Source: Verrucomicrobiota bacterium (GTDB lineage: Bacteria > Verrucomicrobiota > Verrucomicrobiae > Limisphaerales > UBA11358). Taken from it: a DNA stretch of 6,511 bases. Under the pieces are notes generated by a model. That model was not told the DNA's origin and made no database searches. It saw nothing but the letters and a program-made list of their open reading frames with translations. Of the stretch, positions 1 to 6,281 are shown piece by piece. Within the stretch, counting starts at the first letter, position 1; the number at the start of each line of letters is the position of its first letter. The position numbers were made by a program, and so were the translations under genes. The stretch lies in the NCBI GenBank assembly GCA_014860005.1, contig JACZKP010000163.1:1-6511 (forward strand). Reading direction: 5' to 3'.

Positions 1-1604
1 GGCTGGGGGGCGCCGGGGGTTTCCAAGCCGTAGCGCTTCCGGAAGGCTTCTTGTTCGGGAGTCATCGGGCCGGTCTCGAAGCTGGGGCGTTCGGCGGCGG
101 GCGGGCCAAAACCTTCGGCACCGGTCAGAGTGGAAGCCGCGCGAAGGCTGTTGATTTCCTCGATCCACACACCCGTCTCGGCGCCAAGCCGGGTTTTGGT
201 AGCGGCCTCCACGCGGATAAGCACCTGGCGCAGTTCACTCAGGATGTCCGCAAAGTAGTAGCGATCTTCAATCCAAGTGGTGAGTTGGGTGAGTTGGTCC
301 TGAGTCCGCTTCAGCTCGCCGTGGACACGTTTGAATTGTTGCTCCTTCTGTTGCAGAGGCTGAATCTCCTGCTGAAGCTTGTCCTGCTGCGTCTTCTTGA
401 CGTCGGCGAGTTTGTTAAAGAGGAAGCCTAGGGCAAAGGCCATGAGCACCAGACTGGCCAGAGTAGCGATGAAGTAGGGTTTTTTCTGGTTGAAGCTCTG
501 CCAGCGCAAGGTGCTGTCAGGCATCAAATTCAACTCCACCGGGCAGTGCGCAAGGTTGCGCAGACCCAACCCCACGACTTCGCCCATTCCGTGAGCGACG
601 CGGGCGAGTTCCTCAAGGTTTACTGCCGGGTCAATCTGCAGGCTGCGGAAGGGATTGAAGTATTCCACCGGAACGTTGAGCTTCTCGGCGAAGAACTGCG
701 CGGTGTAGGGCATGATGGACGCCCCGCCGGCGAGGAACAGCCGTTGAGGCGCCGAGCCACCCTGCTGGCCGCGGTAGAACTGCATGGTCTGATTGACCTG
801 AATATGCAGCCGCGTCATGAATTGCCGGGCGATCTTGGAAATGGCGGCTTGATGCGGATTCTCCGGCTCCTCGTAGGCGCCGCCCAAACTAACAAAGCCT
901 TCCTCGATCTTGATCTTTTCGGCCGGATCGAACTTCTGCTTGGACTCGTTGGCAAAATCCTGGGTGATGGAATTGGCGCCGAGGTTGATGCTGCGCGCGA
1001 AAACCTTGCCCTTCTCGAAGAACAGCAGATTGCTGGTCTTGGCGCCGATGTCCAGCAGCATGGTGCAATCCTCGAGATCACCGTAATTGTACCGGAAAGC
1101 ATTGCACAGCGCCGCCGGAGAAACGTCGCACACCTGCAATCGCAACCCGGCCGTCTCCGTCACGCGGAACAATCCCTCCACAATGTCCGACTTGATCGCC
1201 ACCAATAGTACCTCCAACTCCCCACCAGCGGTCGAGCCTAGTATCTGGTAATCCCACACCACCTCGGCCAGCGGGAACGGAACATTTTGCTGGGCCTCGT
1301 ACTGAATGATCTGCGTAACCTTGCCCGCATCAACAGGTGGGAGTTTGACAAATTTGGAGAAGACATGAAAACCCGGAGCACTGACGTTGACCTCCTTGGA
1401 CTTGATTCCGCTTTCAGCGATCAACTCCTGCAGGGCCTTGAGCACCACCGCCTCGCGCTTGGTCTCTTGCGAGCCTTCAAGCCCGAGCCGTTTGATGACG
1501 AACTGTTTTAGCGACAAGCCGCCCGCTTCGGTAACTTCGAACTCGGCCAGCTTCAGACTGCCTGCCCCAAAATCAACCGCCAGAAATGACTTCGAATTCA
1601 GCAT
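1..1604 (-). CDS. pilM: Type IV pilus assembly protein PilM fused to a PilN-like membrane segment (3' end beyond window)
   Basis: This reading frame stays open for 534 codons and runs off the left edge, so the C-terminus is missing. Residues about 8-350 read as a PilM/FtsA-type actin-like ATPase domain: phosphate-1 loop DFGAGSLKLAEF (11-22), phosphate-2 loop LLDIGAKTSNLLFF (183-196) and adenosine motif LFLAGGASIMP (289-299). PilM is a cytoplasmic component of the inner-membrane alignment complex of type IV pili and type II secretion, and it binds the N-terminal INLLP-type peptide of PilN. Here ELNLMP (357-362) follows in the same chain, then a hydrophobic helix (about 377-396), a Gln/Lys-rich coiled coil (about 398-440) and a PilN-like start (WIEDRYYFADILSELRQVL, 444-462), so PilM and PilN parts look fused. 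The tail at 490-534 is Pro/Gly-rich. ATG at 1604 is the first possible start after an in-frame TGA 24 bases upstream, and GGGGGA lies 9 bases before it. Further pil genes probably follow to the left. Family call is firm; fusion call is good but unsearched. Confidence 0.9.
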   Translation of the reverse strand, partial: MLNSKSFLAVDFGAGSLKLAEFEVTEAGGLSLKQFVIKRLGLEGSQETKREAVVLKALQELIAESGIKSKEVNVSAPGFHVFSKFVKLPPVDAGKVTQIIQYEAQQNVPFPLAEVVWDYQILGSTAGGELEVLLVAIKSDIVEGLFRVTETAGLRLQVCDVSPAALCNAFRYNYGDLEDCTMLLDIGAKTSNLLFFEKGKVFARSINLGANSITQDFANESKQKFDPAEKIKIEEGFVSLGGAYEEPENPHQAAISKIARQFMTRLHIQVNQTMQFYRGQQGGSAPQRLFLAGGASIMPYTAQFFAEKLNVPVEYFNPFRSLQIDPAVNLEELARVAHGMGEVVGLGLRNLAHCPVELNLMPDSTLRWQSFNQKKPYFIATLASLVLMAFALGFLFNKLADVKKTQQDKLQQEIQPLQQKEQQFKRVHGELKRTQDQLTQLTTWIEDRYYFADILSELRQVLIRVEAATKTRLGAETGVWIEEINSLRAASTLTGAEGFGPPAAERPSFETGPMTPEQEAFRKRYGLETPGAPQ

Positions 1605-1613
1605 TTGGTTTCG

Positions 1614-1619
1614 TCCCCC
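1614..1619 (-). promoter_or_regulatory. Shine-Dalgarno-like GGGGGA before pilM
   Basis: On the minus strand GGGGGA ends 9 bases before the ATG at 1604. With the in-frame TGA shortly upstream, it supports that ATG as the start. I found no convincing promoter in the roughly 200 bases upstream: TTGACC (1694-1699) is a fair -35 match, but no good -10 lies at the right distance. Confidence 0.45.
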
Positions 1620-1768
1620 GCCACGTCATTCGGTCCGACCCTCACCGATGAATCTCGCGGCAGCCCGTGCTGGTTATCGGAAATGCACCAACCGGTCAAA
1701 CAGAAAAACACAAAACCTCTTCACAAATTTTCCCGTCCGTGTTCGCGCCCGTATCGGCGAATAATCAA

Positions 1769-1798
1769 TTGCCCGCACCAACCCGATCGGCTTATCTT
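1769..1798 (+). promoter_or_regulatory. Possible sigma-70-like promoter of the tRNA-Ser gene
   Basis: TTGCCC (1769-1774, 4 of 6 consensus) and TATCTT (1793-1798, 4 of 6) are separated by 18 bases. Initiation about 7 bases past the -10 would leave a leader of under 10 bases before the tRNA. The spacing and position fit a tRNA promoter, but each box is a weak match, so this is tentative. Confidence 0.3.
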
Positions 1799-1813
1799 TT
1801 CTCCGCAATGGCG

Positions 1814-1903
1814 GGAAGGGTGGCTGAGTGGTTGAAGGCACCTGACTCGAAATCAGGCTTAGGAGCAATCCTAACGGGGGTTCGAATCCCTCCCCTTCCG
1901 CCA
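1814..1903 (+). tRNA. tRNA-Ser, anticodon CGA (reads UCG)
   Basis: All arms can be folded by eye. The acceptor GGAAGGG (1814-1820) pairs perfectly with CCCTTCC (1893-1899), followed by discriminator G and an encoded CCA (1901-1903). The anticodon arm CCTGA/TCAGG encloses the loop CTCGAAA with anticodon CGA at 1848-1850. The variable arm is long, with TTAGGA and TCCTAA closing a GCAA loop (1859-1874), as expected of a class II tRNA such as tRNA-Ser. The T arm has stem GGGGG/CCCTC (one G-T pair) around loop TTCGAAT (1881-1887). The discriminator G is typical for serine. It lies divergently from the pilM-like gene. No T-tract hairpin terminator follows directly; only plain T runs are present near 1975-1990. 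Confidence 0.97.
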
Positions 1904-2121
1904 CTGCCAAAACAATTTACCGCGACAGGAGGAGGGAGATCTGGCTTCTAACGCAAATTTCATGGATGCGAGGTGTTTTTCACTTTTTTTGGCCTTTCGC
2001 GCGGCGCAACTGATTGCACGACAAGCCCCGCGTTTTCTAAAACATCAGAATAGCGTCCCGCACCAAAATCCGAAATACGCAGCTGCTTTGCAAGTTCGCT
2101 TCAACTTCTGGAATCTTTGCT

Positions 2122-2352
2122 TTACTCAAAGTACATCAATTTCTTCCACGGACATTTTAGCGCCTTCTGAATTCGAATTGTGGTTGTTACCAGAATATTG
2201 AGCTGGCCGGCTTCAATTTTTTGAAGATTGCGAGTGCTGATCTCGGCGAGAGCAGCGAGTTTTTCCTGGGTCACTCCTCTAGCCATTCGTTCGCGACGAA
2301 CATTTGCTCCAAATGTCTTTAAAGAGGCTTGATCGTTGCGATTGATTGGCAC
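2122..2352 (-). CDS. Small XRE/Cro-type helix-turn-helix transcriptional regulator
   Basis: The 76-aa product is almost entirely one HTH_3/XRE domain. After a short tail come helix 1 (LKTFGANVRRERMARG, 11-26), the HTH proper with helix 2 TQEKLAALAE (28-37) and recognition helix STRNLQKIEAG (39-49), and closing helices (about 55-74) ending KLMYFE. Such proteins bind DNA, usually as dimers, and act as repressors, often of their own gene. There is no sensor or dimerisation domain beyond this core. The start is GTG at 2352: an in-frame TAA lies 9 bases upstream and the first internal ATG (residue 23) would remove helix 1. No Shine-Dalgarno sequence is visible, while a TATAAT hexamer lies 18-23 bases before the GTG, suggesting a very short leader. 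No toxin or phage partner gene is recognisable beside it, so its target is unknown. It could be a leftover of a mobile element or toxin-antitoxin locus. Confidence 0.8.
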   Translation of the reverse strand: MPINRNDQASLKTFGANVRRERMARGVTQEKLAALAEISTRNLQKIEAGQLNILVTTTIRIQKALKCPWKKLMYFE

Positions 2353-2394
2353 GTCGTATTACGCCGTATATTATAGAGTTTTGAACACGTCGTG
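2350..2394. repeat. Three ACGYCGT motifs around the XRE promoter, possible operator
   Basis: On the plus strand ACGTCGT occurs at 2351-2357 and 2387-2393, and the variant ACGCCGT at 2361-2367. The outer copies share CACGTCGT, and the rightmost lies in the odd-centred palindrome CACGTCGTG (2386-2394). One copy covers the start codon, one the likely transcription start, and one the region between -10 and -35. This placement would suit autorepression by the adjacent regulator, which is inference only. Confidence 0.35.
2370..2375 (-). promoter_or_regulatory. Candidate -10 box (TATAAT) of the XRE gene
   Basis: A perfect TATAAT reads on the minus strand. Initiation about 7 bases downstream would give a leader of roughly 10 bases before the GTG at 2352. 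The best -35 at a 17-base spacer is CTATCA (2393-2398), only 3 of 6 to consensus, so activation or weak basal use is possible. Confidence 0.45.
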
Positions 2395-2810
2395 ATAGAT
2401 CGTAAACGTTTCTTGCATTTTGGTAGATAGGTAGTAAAAACACCTAAATGAACCGGAGCTTTGTGAGCCCATGAACTATTTACGAACAAACGTGAAAAAA
2501 CCCGAAGATCCACCAGCCAGGCGAGATGATTTGGTCCGTTATGTGGTCGAGTAGCTAAAACCGCTTTGTCATGGTGCAGGACCTGAAGAACTGTGGCGAC
2601 ATGAGATGCTTAAAGCTCGGCGATAAAGGGTAGACGTTGACCAGTGATCTCTTTTTGCGGAAATAAGCCAAGTGGCGACGTCGGTGAGCAAAGCGCCATC
2701 TGCAGTCAAAACTGCTGGAGTGTAATCTAACGATTTCCAATTAACGTGGACGATCGTGCTGGCCATAAAATGATGATTTCAGCTAAAGGCACGCACCCCT
2801 TGAAGGCAAT
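2379..2810. other. AT-rich gene-poor stretch between the XRE promoter and the nrdJ terminator
   Basis: No reading frame here is convincing. The least unlikely is a 65-codon minus-strand frame at 2569-2766 starting ATG, whose first 50 residues (for example ALLTDVATWLIS, then WSTSTLYRRA) have a protein-like composition and faintly recall the N-terminal arm-domain start of tyrosine recombinases. It then turns into Ser/Pro/Arg-rich sequence and stops. No ribosome binding site precedes it. A second open minus frame (about 2630 to 2319) lacks a good start and overlaps the regulator gene in another frame. The stretch may hold decayed coding remnants. No tRNA, direct-repeat boundary or insertion-sequence ends were seen. 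Confidence 0.4.
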
Positions 2811-2842
2811 AAAAAAAGGGCACAACCCGATAGGTTGTACCC
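2811..2842 (-). terminator. Rho-independent terminator of nrdJ
   Basis: Read on the minus strand, GGGTACAACC pairs with GGTTGTGCCC around a five-base TATCG loop, giving a 10-bp stem with a single U-G wobble, followed at once by seven T residues (2811-2817). It begins 20 bases after the nrdJ TAG stop. Stem, loop, U-tract and position are all typical. It should end the nrdJ transcript before the XRE region. Confidence 0.93.
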
Positions 2843-2862
2843 ATATGATTATGAATTATGAG

Positions 2863-5800
2863 CTACGAGCAGCCGAGGCTCTCGCCACAGTTCAAGCACT
2901 TGTAGCAGGCGCCGTTGCGCACGGCTACGTGACCGCAGTTGGGGCACGTGGGCGCGTCCTGTTGAAAGTGCGCCACGGAATCGCTCAAGGTCTTCACCGT
3001 GCGGGCCGGCGGGTTTCCGGCAGGCCGGCCGTTTCCGTTGTGCTCGCGCGGTTCGTTGATGTCGAGCACGTCAGTGTCATCCGAGAGCGGGAGTTCCGGC
3101 ACGGGCCGGTTTATTTTTTTTTTCAACTCCTCGAGCAAACCGGGAATCGCGAGTTCAGGCTGGTTGCGCGAGGCGCTGATCGCCTCGCGATAGCCGGGTA
3201 TGAATTGTGTCGCCATCCAGCGAAATACGTAATCGGTGATAGAAGAGGCGTTGCGGATGTCCGGGTTCTTGGTAAAGCCGCTCGGCTCGAAGCGCTGGTG
3301 GGCGAATTTGCGCACGAGCGCGTCCAGCGGCACGCCGTACTGCAGGGCCATGCTGGTCAGGGTGCCAATGGCATCCATCAGTCCGCCGATGGTGGAGCCT
3401 TCCTTGGCCATGGTGACGAACAACTCGCCCGGCCGGCCATCCTCGAACAAACCGACGGTGAGGTAGCCTTCATGACCCGCGATATCGAACTTGTGCGTGA
3501 CCGCTGTGCGGGTGTCCGAAAGCCGGCGACGCAGGGGCTTGCCAGCCTCGGCTCGCAGCGCGGCAACCTCGGTGTCCAATTCCTTCAAGCGCGCCTCCAG
3601 TGGGCTGCCTTCATGGGTGGCGGTTTTGTCGCCGCCTTCATTGGTTCGCTTGGTGTTAAGTGGTTGTGAACGCTTCGAGCCGTCGCGGTAAATCGCCACG
3701 CACTTAAGGCCCATCTTCCAGGCCTCCACGTAGGTGTGGCGGATGTCTTCCACCGTGCTGTCACTGGGCATGTTGACGGTCTTGGAGATGGCCCCGCTGA
3801 TGAAGGGCTGGGCGGCGGCCATCATTTTCAAATGGGCCAGATAGCCGATGCTGCGCTGGCCGCGATAAGCTTTGAAGGCGCAATCGAACACGGGGAGGTG
3901 TTCGGGCTTGAGTCCGCTGCGGACGGTTTGACCGTCCTCTTCCACGTCCTCAATGGTGTCGAACTTCTCGATGTGGGCGATGATGTCGGTGATTTCCGTT
4001 TCGCCATAGCCCAGCCGGCGCAGGGCATCGGGCACCCCGCGATTGACGATCTTCAACATGCCCCCGCCAGCGAGCAGCTTGTATTTAACGAGGGCGATGT
4101 CCGGCTCGACTCCTGTGGTGTCGCAGTCCATCAGGAATGCGATGGTGCCAGTGGGGGCCAGCACGGTAACTTGGGCGTTGCGGTAGCCGACCTGCCGGCC
4201 ATGTGCCAGAGCACGGTCCCAGCACTGGCGGGCTTCGTCCTTCAAGTAACCAAACTCCGCACTCGGGTGAATGCCTTCGACGGCCTTGCGATGGAGTTTG
4301 ATCACGCCGAGCATGGATTCGACGTTGTCCGGCTTGAGCGGCTGGCGCACTTGAGCGCAACGGGCATCCCGATAACCGGGAAACGCGCCAAGGCTGCCGG
4401 CAATCTCCGCGCTTTGCTCGTAGGCGTGACCGGTCATGATGGCCGTGATCGCGCCGGCCAGAGCGCGGCCTTCGTCACTGTCATACGGCAGGCCATAGCT
4501 CATGATCAGCGAACCGAGATTGGCATAACCTAGACCGAGCGTGCGGAAGATGTGCGAGTTCTCGGCCAGTTCCTTCGTCGGATAGCACGCGTTGTCCACG
4601 AGAATTTCCTGCGCGGTGATGAAGATGCGCACGGCGGCCTTGAAACGTTCAATGTCGAACTTGCTGTCGGCGCGCTTGAACTTCATCAGGTTGAGCGAGG
4701 CGAGATTGCAGGCAGTGCCGTTGAGGAAGACGTATTCGCTGCACGGGTTGGTGGAATGAATCGGTTCGGTGCCCTTGCAGGTATGCCATTTCTGAATGGC
4801 CCCATCGTATTGCATGCCTGGATCACCGCAAACCCAGGTGCCCTCGGCGATCTTGAACAGCAGTCTTGCGGCGTCTTTCTTTTCGAGCGGTTTGTTGGTG
4901 GTGATGGAGCGGGTCCACCATTCCCGGCCAGCCAGCGCGGACTCCATGAATTCGTCGCTGGCCCGCACGGACAGGTTCTCGTTTTGGTACATGACACTGC
5001 CGTAGGCATCGCCATTGTAAGAGCCGTCGTAACCCTGTTCGATCAGTGCCCAAGCCTTCTTCTCCTCCTTCTGCTTGGCGTCAATGAACTCTTCGATGTC
5101 GCCATGCCAGTCGCGCAAAGTGTTCATCTTGGCGGCGCGGCGGGTTTTGCCGCCGGACTTCACCACATTGGCCACTTGATCATAAACTTTGAGGAAACTC
5201 ATCGGCCCGCTCGGACGGCCACCTCCGCTGAGTTTCTCCCGGCTGGACCGGATGGGCGAAAGGTCCGTGCCCGTGCCGGAGCCGAACTTAAACAACATGG
5301 CCTCGCTGTGCGCCAGTCGCATGATGCTCTCCATGTTGTCCTCCACCGATTGAATAAAGCACGCGCTGCACTGCGGATATTCGTACTGGGTGGAGGCACG
5401 CTCCGCCTCGCGCGTCTTGCGGTTGTAAAACCAGTTGCCCTTGCCGGACTTATTACCTACGCCGTACTGGTGATACAGTCCGACATTGAACCAGACCGGC
5501 GAATTGAACGCGCCGTATTGATTGAGGCAGAGCCAGGTTAATTCCTCGTAAAAGACCTCGCCGTTCGCTTTGCTGAAGTAGCCGTCTTTCACACCCCAGT
5601 CCGCAATGGTTCGCGTGATGCGGTGAATGAGTTGACGGACGGAGGTTTCGCGTTCGGAAGTGTTTTGCTCGCCGTAGAAATACTTGGAGACAACCACCTT
5701 GGTGGCCAGCAACGACCACGATTTCGGCACCTCGACATTCTCCTGCTTGAAAATCACCTTGCCGCTGTCGTCAGTGATTTCGGCCGTGCGCCGATCCCAC

Positions 5801-5973
5801 TCAAGCTCGTCAAATGGCTTGATTTTGGCGTCGCTGAAGACGCGCTGGACCGGCAAAAACTTGCGGGCCGGAACTCTGTTACCCTTGCTGCCTCGCGTGG
5901 CCGTCACGGTCGCCGTTCGGCGGCGGGTTTGCGGCGCACTGGAAGCCAAAACCTCTTCGCGTGTATCAATCAT
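2863..5973 (-). CDS. nrdJ: Adenosylcobalamin-dependent (class II) ribonucleotide reductase with C-terminal zinc ribbon
   Basis: This cytoplasmic enzyme reduces ribonucleotides to deoxyribonucleotides, starting a thiyl radical by homolysis of coenzyme B12; it needs neither oxygen nor a NrdB-type subunit. Residues below count from ATG 5973 (1036 aa). A basic low-complexity leader (1-35) is followed by the class II N-terminal domain (about 50-155, ending FNSPVWFNVG) and the ten-stranded barrel. Active-site pieces are redox Cys205 (CSACF), the finger loop NPCSE with Asn409, radical Cys411 and Glu413, second redox Cys422 (GTACNLASLNL), and PTGTIAF (607-613). The barrel ends at KCVAIYRDGSKRSQPL, then a charged linker and a TSCPD domain (about 825-925). 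A flexible Pro/Asn/Gly linker leads to a zinc-ribbon-like tail with Cys1010, 1013, 1023, 1026, 1029 and 1035, probably also the reducing arm. No ATP cone is evident. A TTG 15 bases upstream is possible, but ATG behind GGGAAAGAG fits better. It ends in its own terminator; no cobalamin riboswitch was seen. Confidence 0.97.
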   Translation of the reverse strand: MIDTREEVLASSAPQTRRRTATVTATRGSKGNRVPARKFLPVQRVFSDAKIKPFDELEWDRRTAEITDDSGKVIFKQENVEVPKSWSLLATKVVVSKYFYGEQNTSERETSVRQLIHRITRTIADWGVKDGYFSKANGEVFYEELTWLCLNQYGAFNSPVWFNVGLYHQYGVGNKSGKGNWFYNRKTREAERASTQYEYPQCSACFIQSVEDNMESIMRLAHSEAMLFKFGSGTGTDLSPIRSSREKLSGGGRPSGPMSFLKVYDQVANVVKSGGKTRRAAKMNTLRDWHGDIEEFIDAKQKEEKKAWALIEQGYDGSYNGDAYGSVMYQNENLSVRASDEFMESALAGREWWTRSITTNKPLEKKDAARLLFKIAEGTWVCGDPGMQYDGAIQKWHTCKGTEPIHSTNPCSEYVFLNGTACNLASLNLMKFKRADSKFDIERFKAAVRIFITAQEILVDNACYPTKELAENSHIFRTLGLGYANLGSLIMSYGLPYDSDEGRALAGAITAIMTGHAYEQSAEIAGSLGAFPGYRDARCAQVRQPLKPDNVESMLGVIKLHRKAVEGIHPSAEFGYLKDEARQCWDRALAHGRQVGYRNAQVTVLAPTGTIAFLMDCDTTGVEPDIALVKYKLLAGGGMLKIVNRGVPDALRRLGYGETEITDIIAHIEKFDTIEDVEEDGQTVRSGLKPEHLPVFDCAFKAYRGQRSIGYLAHLKMMAAAQPFISGAISKTVNMPSDSTVEDIRHTYVEAWKMGLKCVAIYRDGSKRSQPLNTKRTNEGGDKTATHEGSPLEARLKELDTEVAALRAEAGKPLRRRLSDTRTAVTHKFDIAGHEGYLTVGLFEDGRPGELFVTMAKEGSTIGGLMDAIGTLTSMALQYGVPLDALVRKFAHQRFEPSGFTKNPDIRNASSITDYVFRWMATQFIPGYREAISASRNQPELAIPGLLEELKKKINRPVPELPLSDDTDVLDINEPREHNGNGRPAGNPPARTVKTLSDSVAHFQQDAPTCPNCGHVAVRNGACYKCLNCGESLGCS
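3114..3123 (-). other. A10 homopolymer inside nrdJ (potential slippage site)
   Basis: On the coding strand GAG TTG is followed by ten A and then TAAACC, encoding Glu-Leu-Lys-Lys-Lys-Ile-Asn. Loss of one A makes AAA AAA AAA TAA, an immediate stop after Lys953 in the ATG-5973 numbering. The product would lack the last 83 residues, including the whole zinc ribbon. Such a run stands out in an otherwise GC-rich gene that could use AAG for lysine. Whether slippage occurs is unknown. Confidence 0.5.
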
Positions 5974-5977
5974 GATG

Positions 5978-5986
5978 CTCTTTCCC
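5978..5986 (-). promoter_or_regulatory. Purine-rich ribosome binding site deciding the nrdJ start
   Basis: GGGAAAGAG on the minus strand ends 4 bases before ATG 5973, with its GGGA core 9 bases away. The longer alternative TTG start at 5988 lies right beside this tract and has no purine-rich sequence at a suitable distance upstream, so ATG 5973 is preferred. Confidence 0.5.
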
Positions 5987-6097
5987 AACGGTTGAAAGTT
6001 GCTATGTCTTTCGAGCGTTTCGAGGCAAAAAGCGACCTTCTAAAAGTGGCAAAAATCGCTAAATCCTCAAGAACGGTTACTTTTCTGAACGCCCGCT

Positions 6098-6115
6098 CCC
6101 CCAATTAGTTGGGGG
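6098..6115. other. Strong GC hairpin upstream of nrdJ
   Basis: CCCCCAA (6098-6104) and TTGGGGG (6109-6115) form a perfect 7-bp stem around TTAG, extendable by a T-G pair and, after a 2x2 mismatch, three G-C pairs (6092-6094 with 6119-6121). There is no T-tract on either side, so it is not a standard intrinsic terminator. It lies about 125 bases before the nrdJ ATG, so it could sit in the 5' leader or end an upstream transcript. Confidence 0.5.
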
Positions 6116-6154
6116 GCAGGGGTAATCTTGCTACCACCTGTTGTGGCGCTCAAG

Positions 6155-6217
6155 GAAAATTTGAAAAAAGTTACGCGAACGATATTCACTGCGGAAAACG
6201 GGCAGAAAATTTGAAAA
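6155..6217. repeat. 13-bp direct repeat upstream of nrdJ
   Basis: GAAAATTTGAAAA occurs at 6155-6167 and again at 6205-6217, exactly 50 bases apart. Its TTTGAAAA part recurs inverted as TTTTCAAA at 6237-6244, 19 bases from the second copy. AAAGTTA followed by CGCG also appears twice (from about 6167 and 6242). A cluster of protein binding sites in the promoter is possible, though A+T-rich repeats can arise by chance. Confidence 0.4.
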
Positions 6218-6256
6218 TGCTGGATGGCAGTTAAGATTTTCAAAGTTATTCGCGGT

Positions 6257-6281
6257 TGTGGACAACACCCATTGTGGAAAT
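6257..6281 (-). promoter_or_regulatory. Two weak DnaA-box-like sequences
   Basis: On the minus strand TTGTCCACA (6257-6265) matches the TTATCCACA box at 8 of 9 positions and ATTTCCACA (6273-6281) at 7 of 9, spaced 16 bases apart. DnaA is known to bind the nrdAB promoter of Escherichia coli, so control of this reductase gene by DnaA is conceivable. Two imperfect boxes are weak evidence. Confidence 0.2.

Noticed and set aside
546..1208. 220-codon plus-strand frame
   Set aside because: It lies entirely antisense to the pilM-like gene, which has clear family motifs. The product has no recognisable domain. The plus frames at 51-431 and 1287-1511 are rejected for the same reason.
1667..1951. 94-codon plus-strand frame with AEWLKAPDSKS and GVRIPPLPP
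   Set aside because: This is the familiar false translation of a tRNA-Ser gene; it spans the tRNA at 1814-1903. The antisense frame at 1674-1910 is likewise spurious.
1962..2201. 79-codon plus-strand frame between the tRNA and the regulator
   Set aside because: No ribosome binding site and no domain; it overlaps the end of the XRE gene on the opposite strand.
2746..3669. 307-codon plus-strand frame opposite nrdJ
   Set aside because: It is a mirror frame of the strongly conserved nrdJ gene. It has no recognisable domain and is Arg/Ala/Gly/His-rich, as expected from antisense of a GC-rich gene. The same holds for the plus-strand frames at 3736-4533 and 4552-5541.
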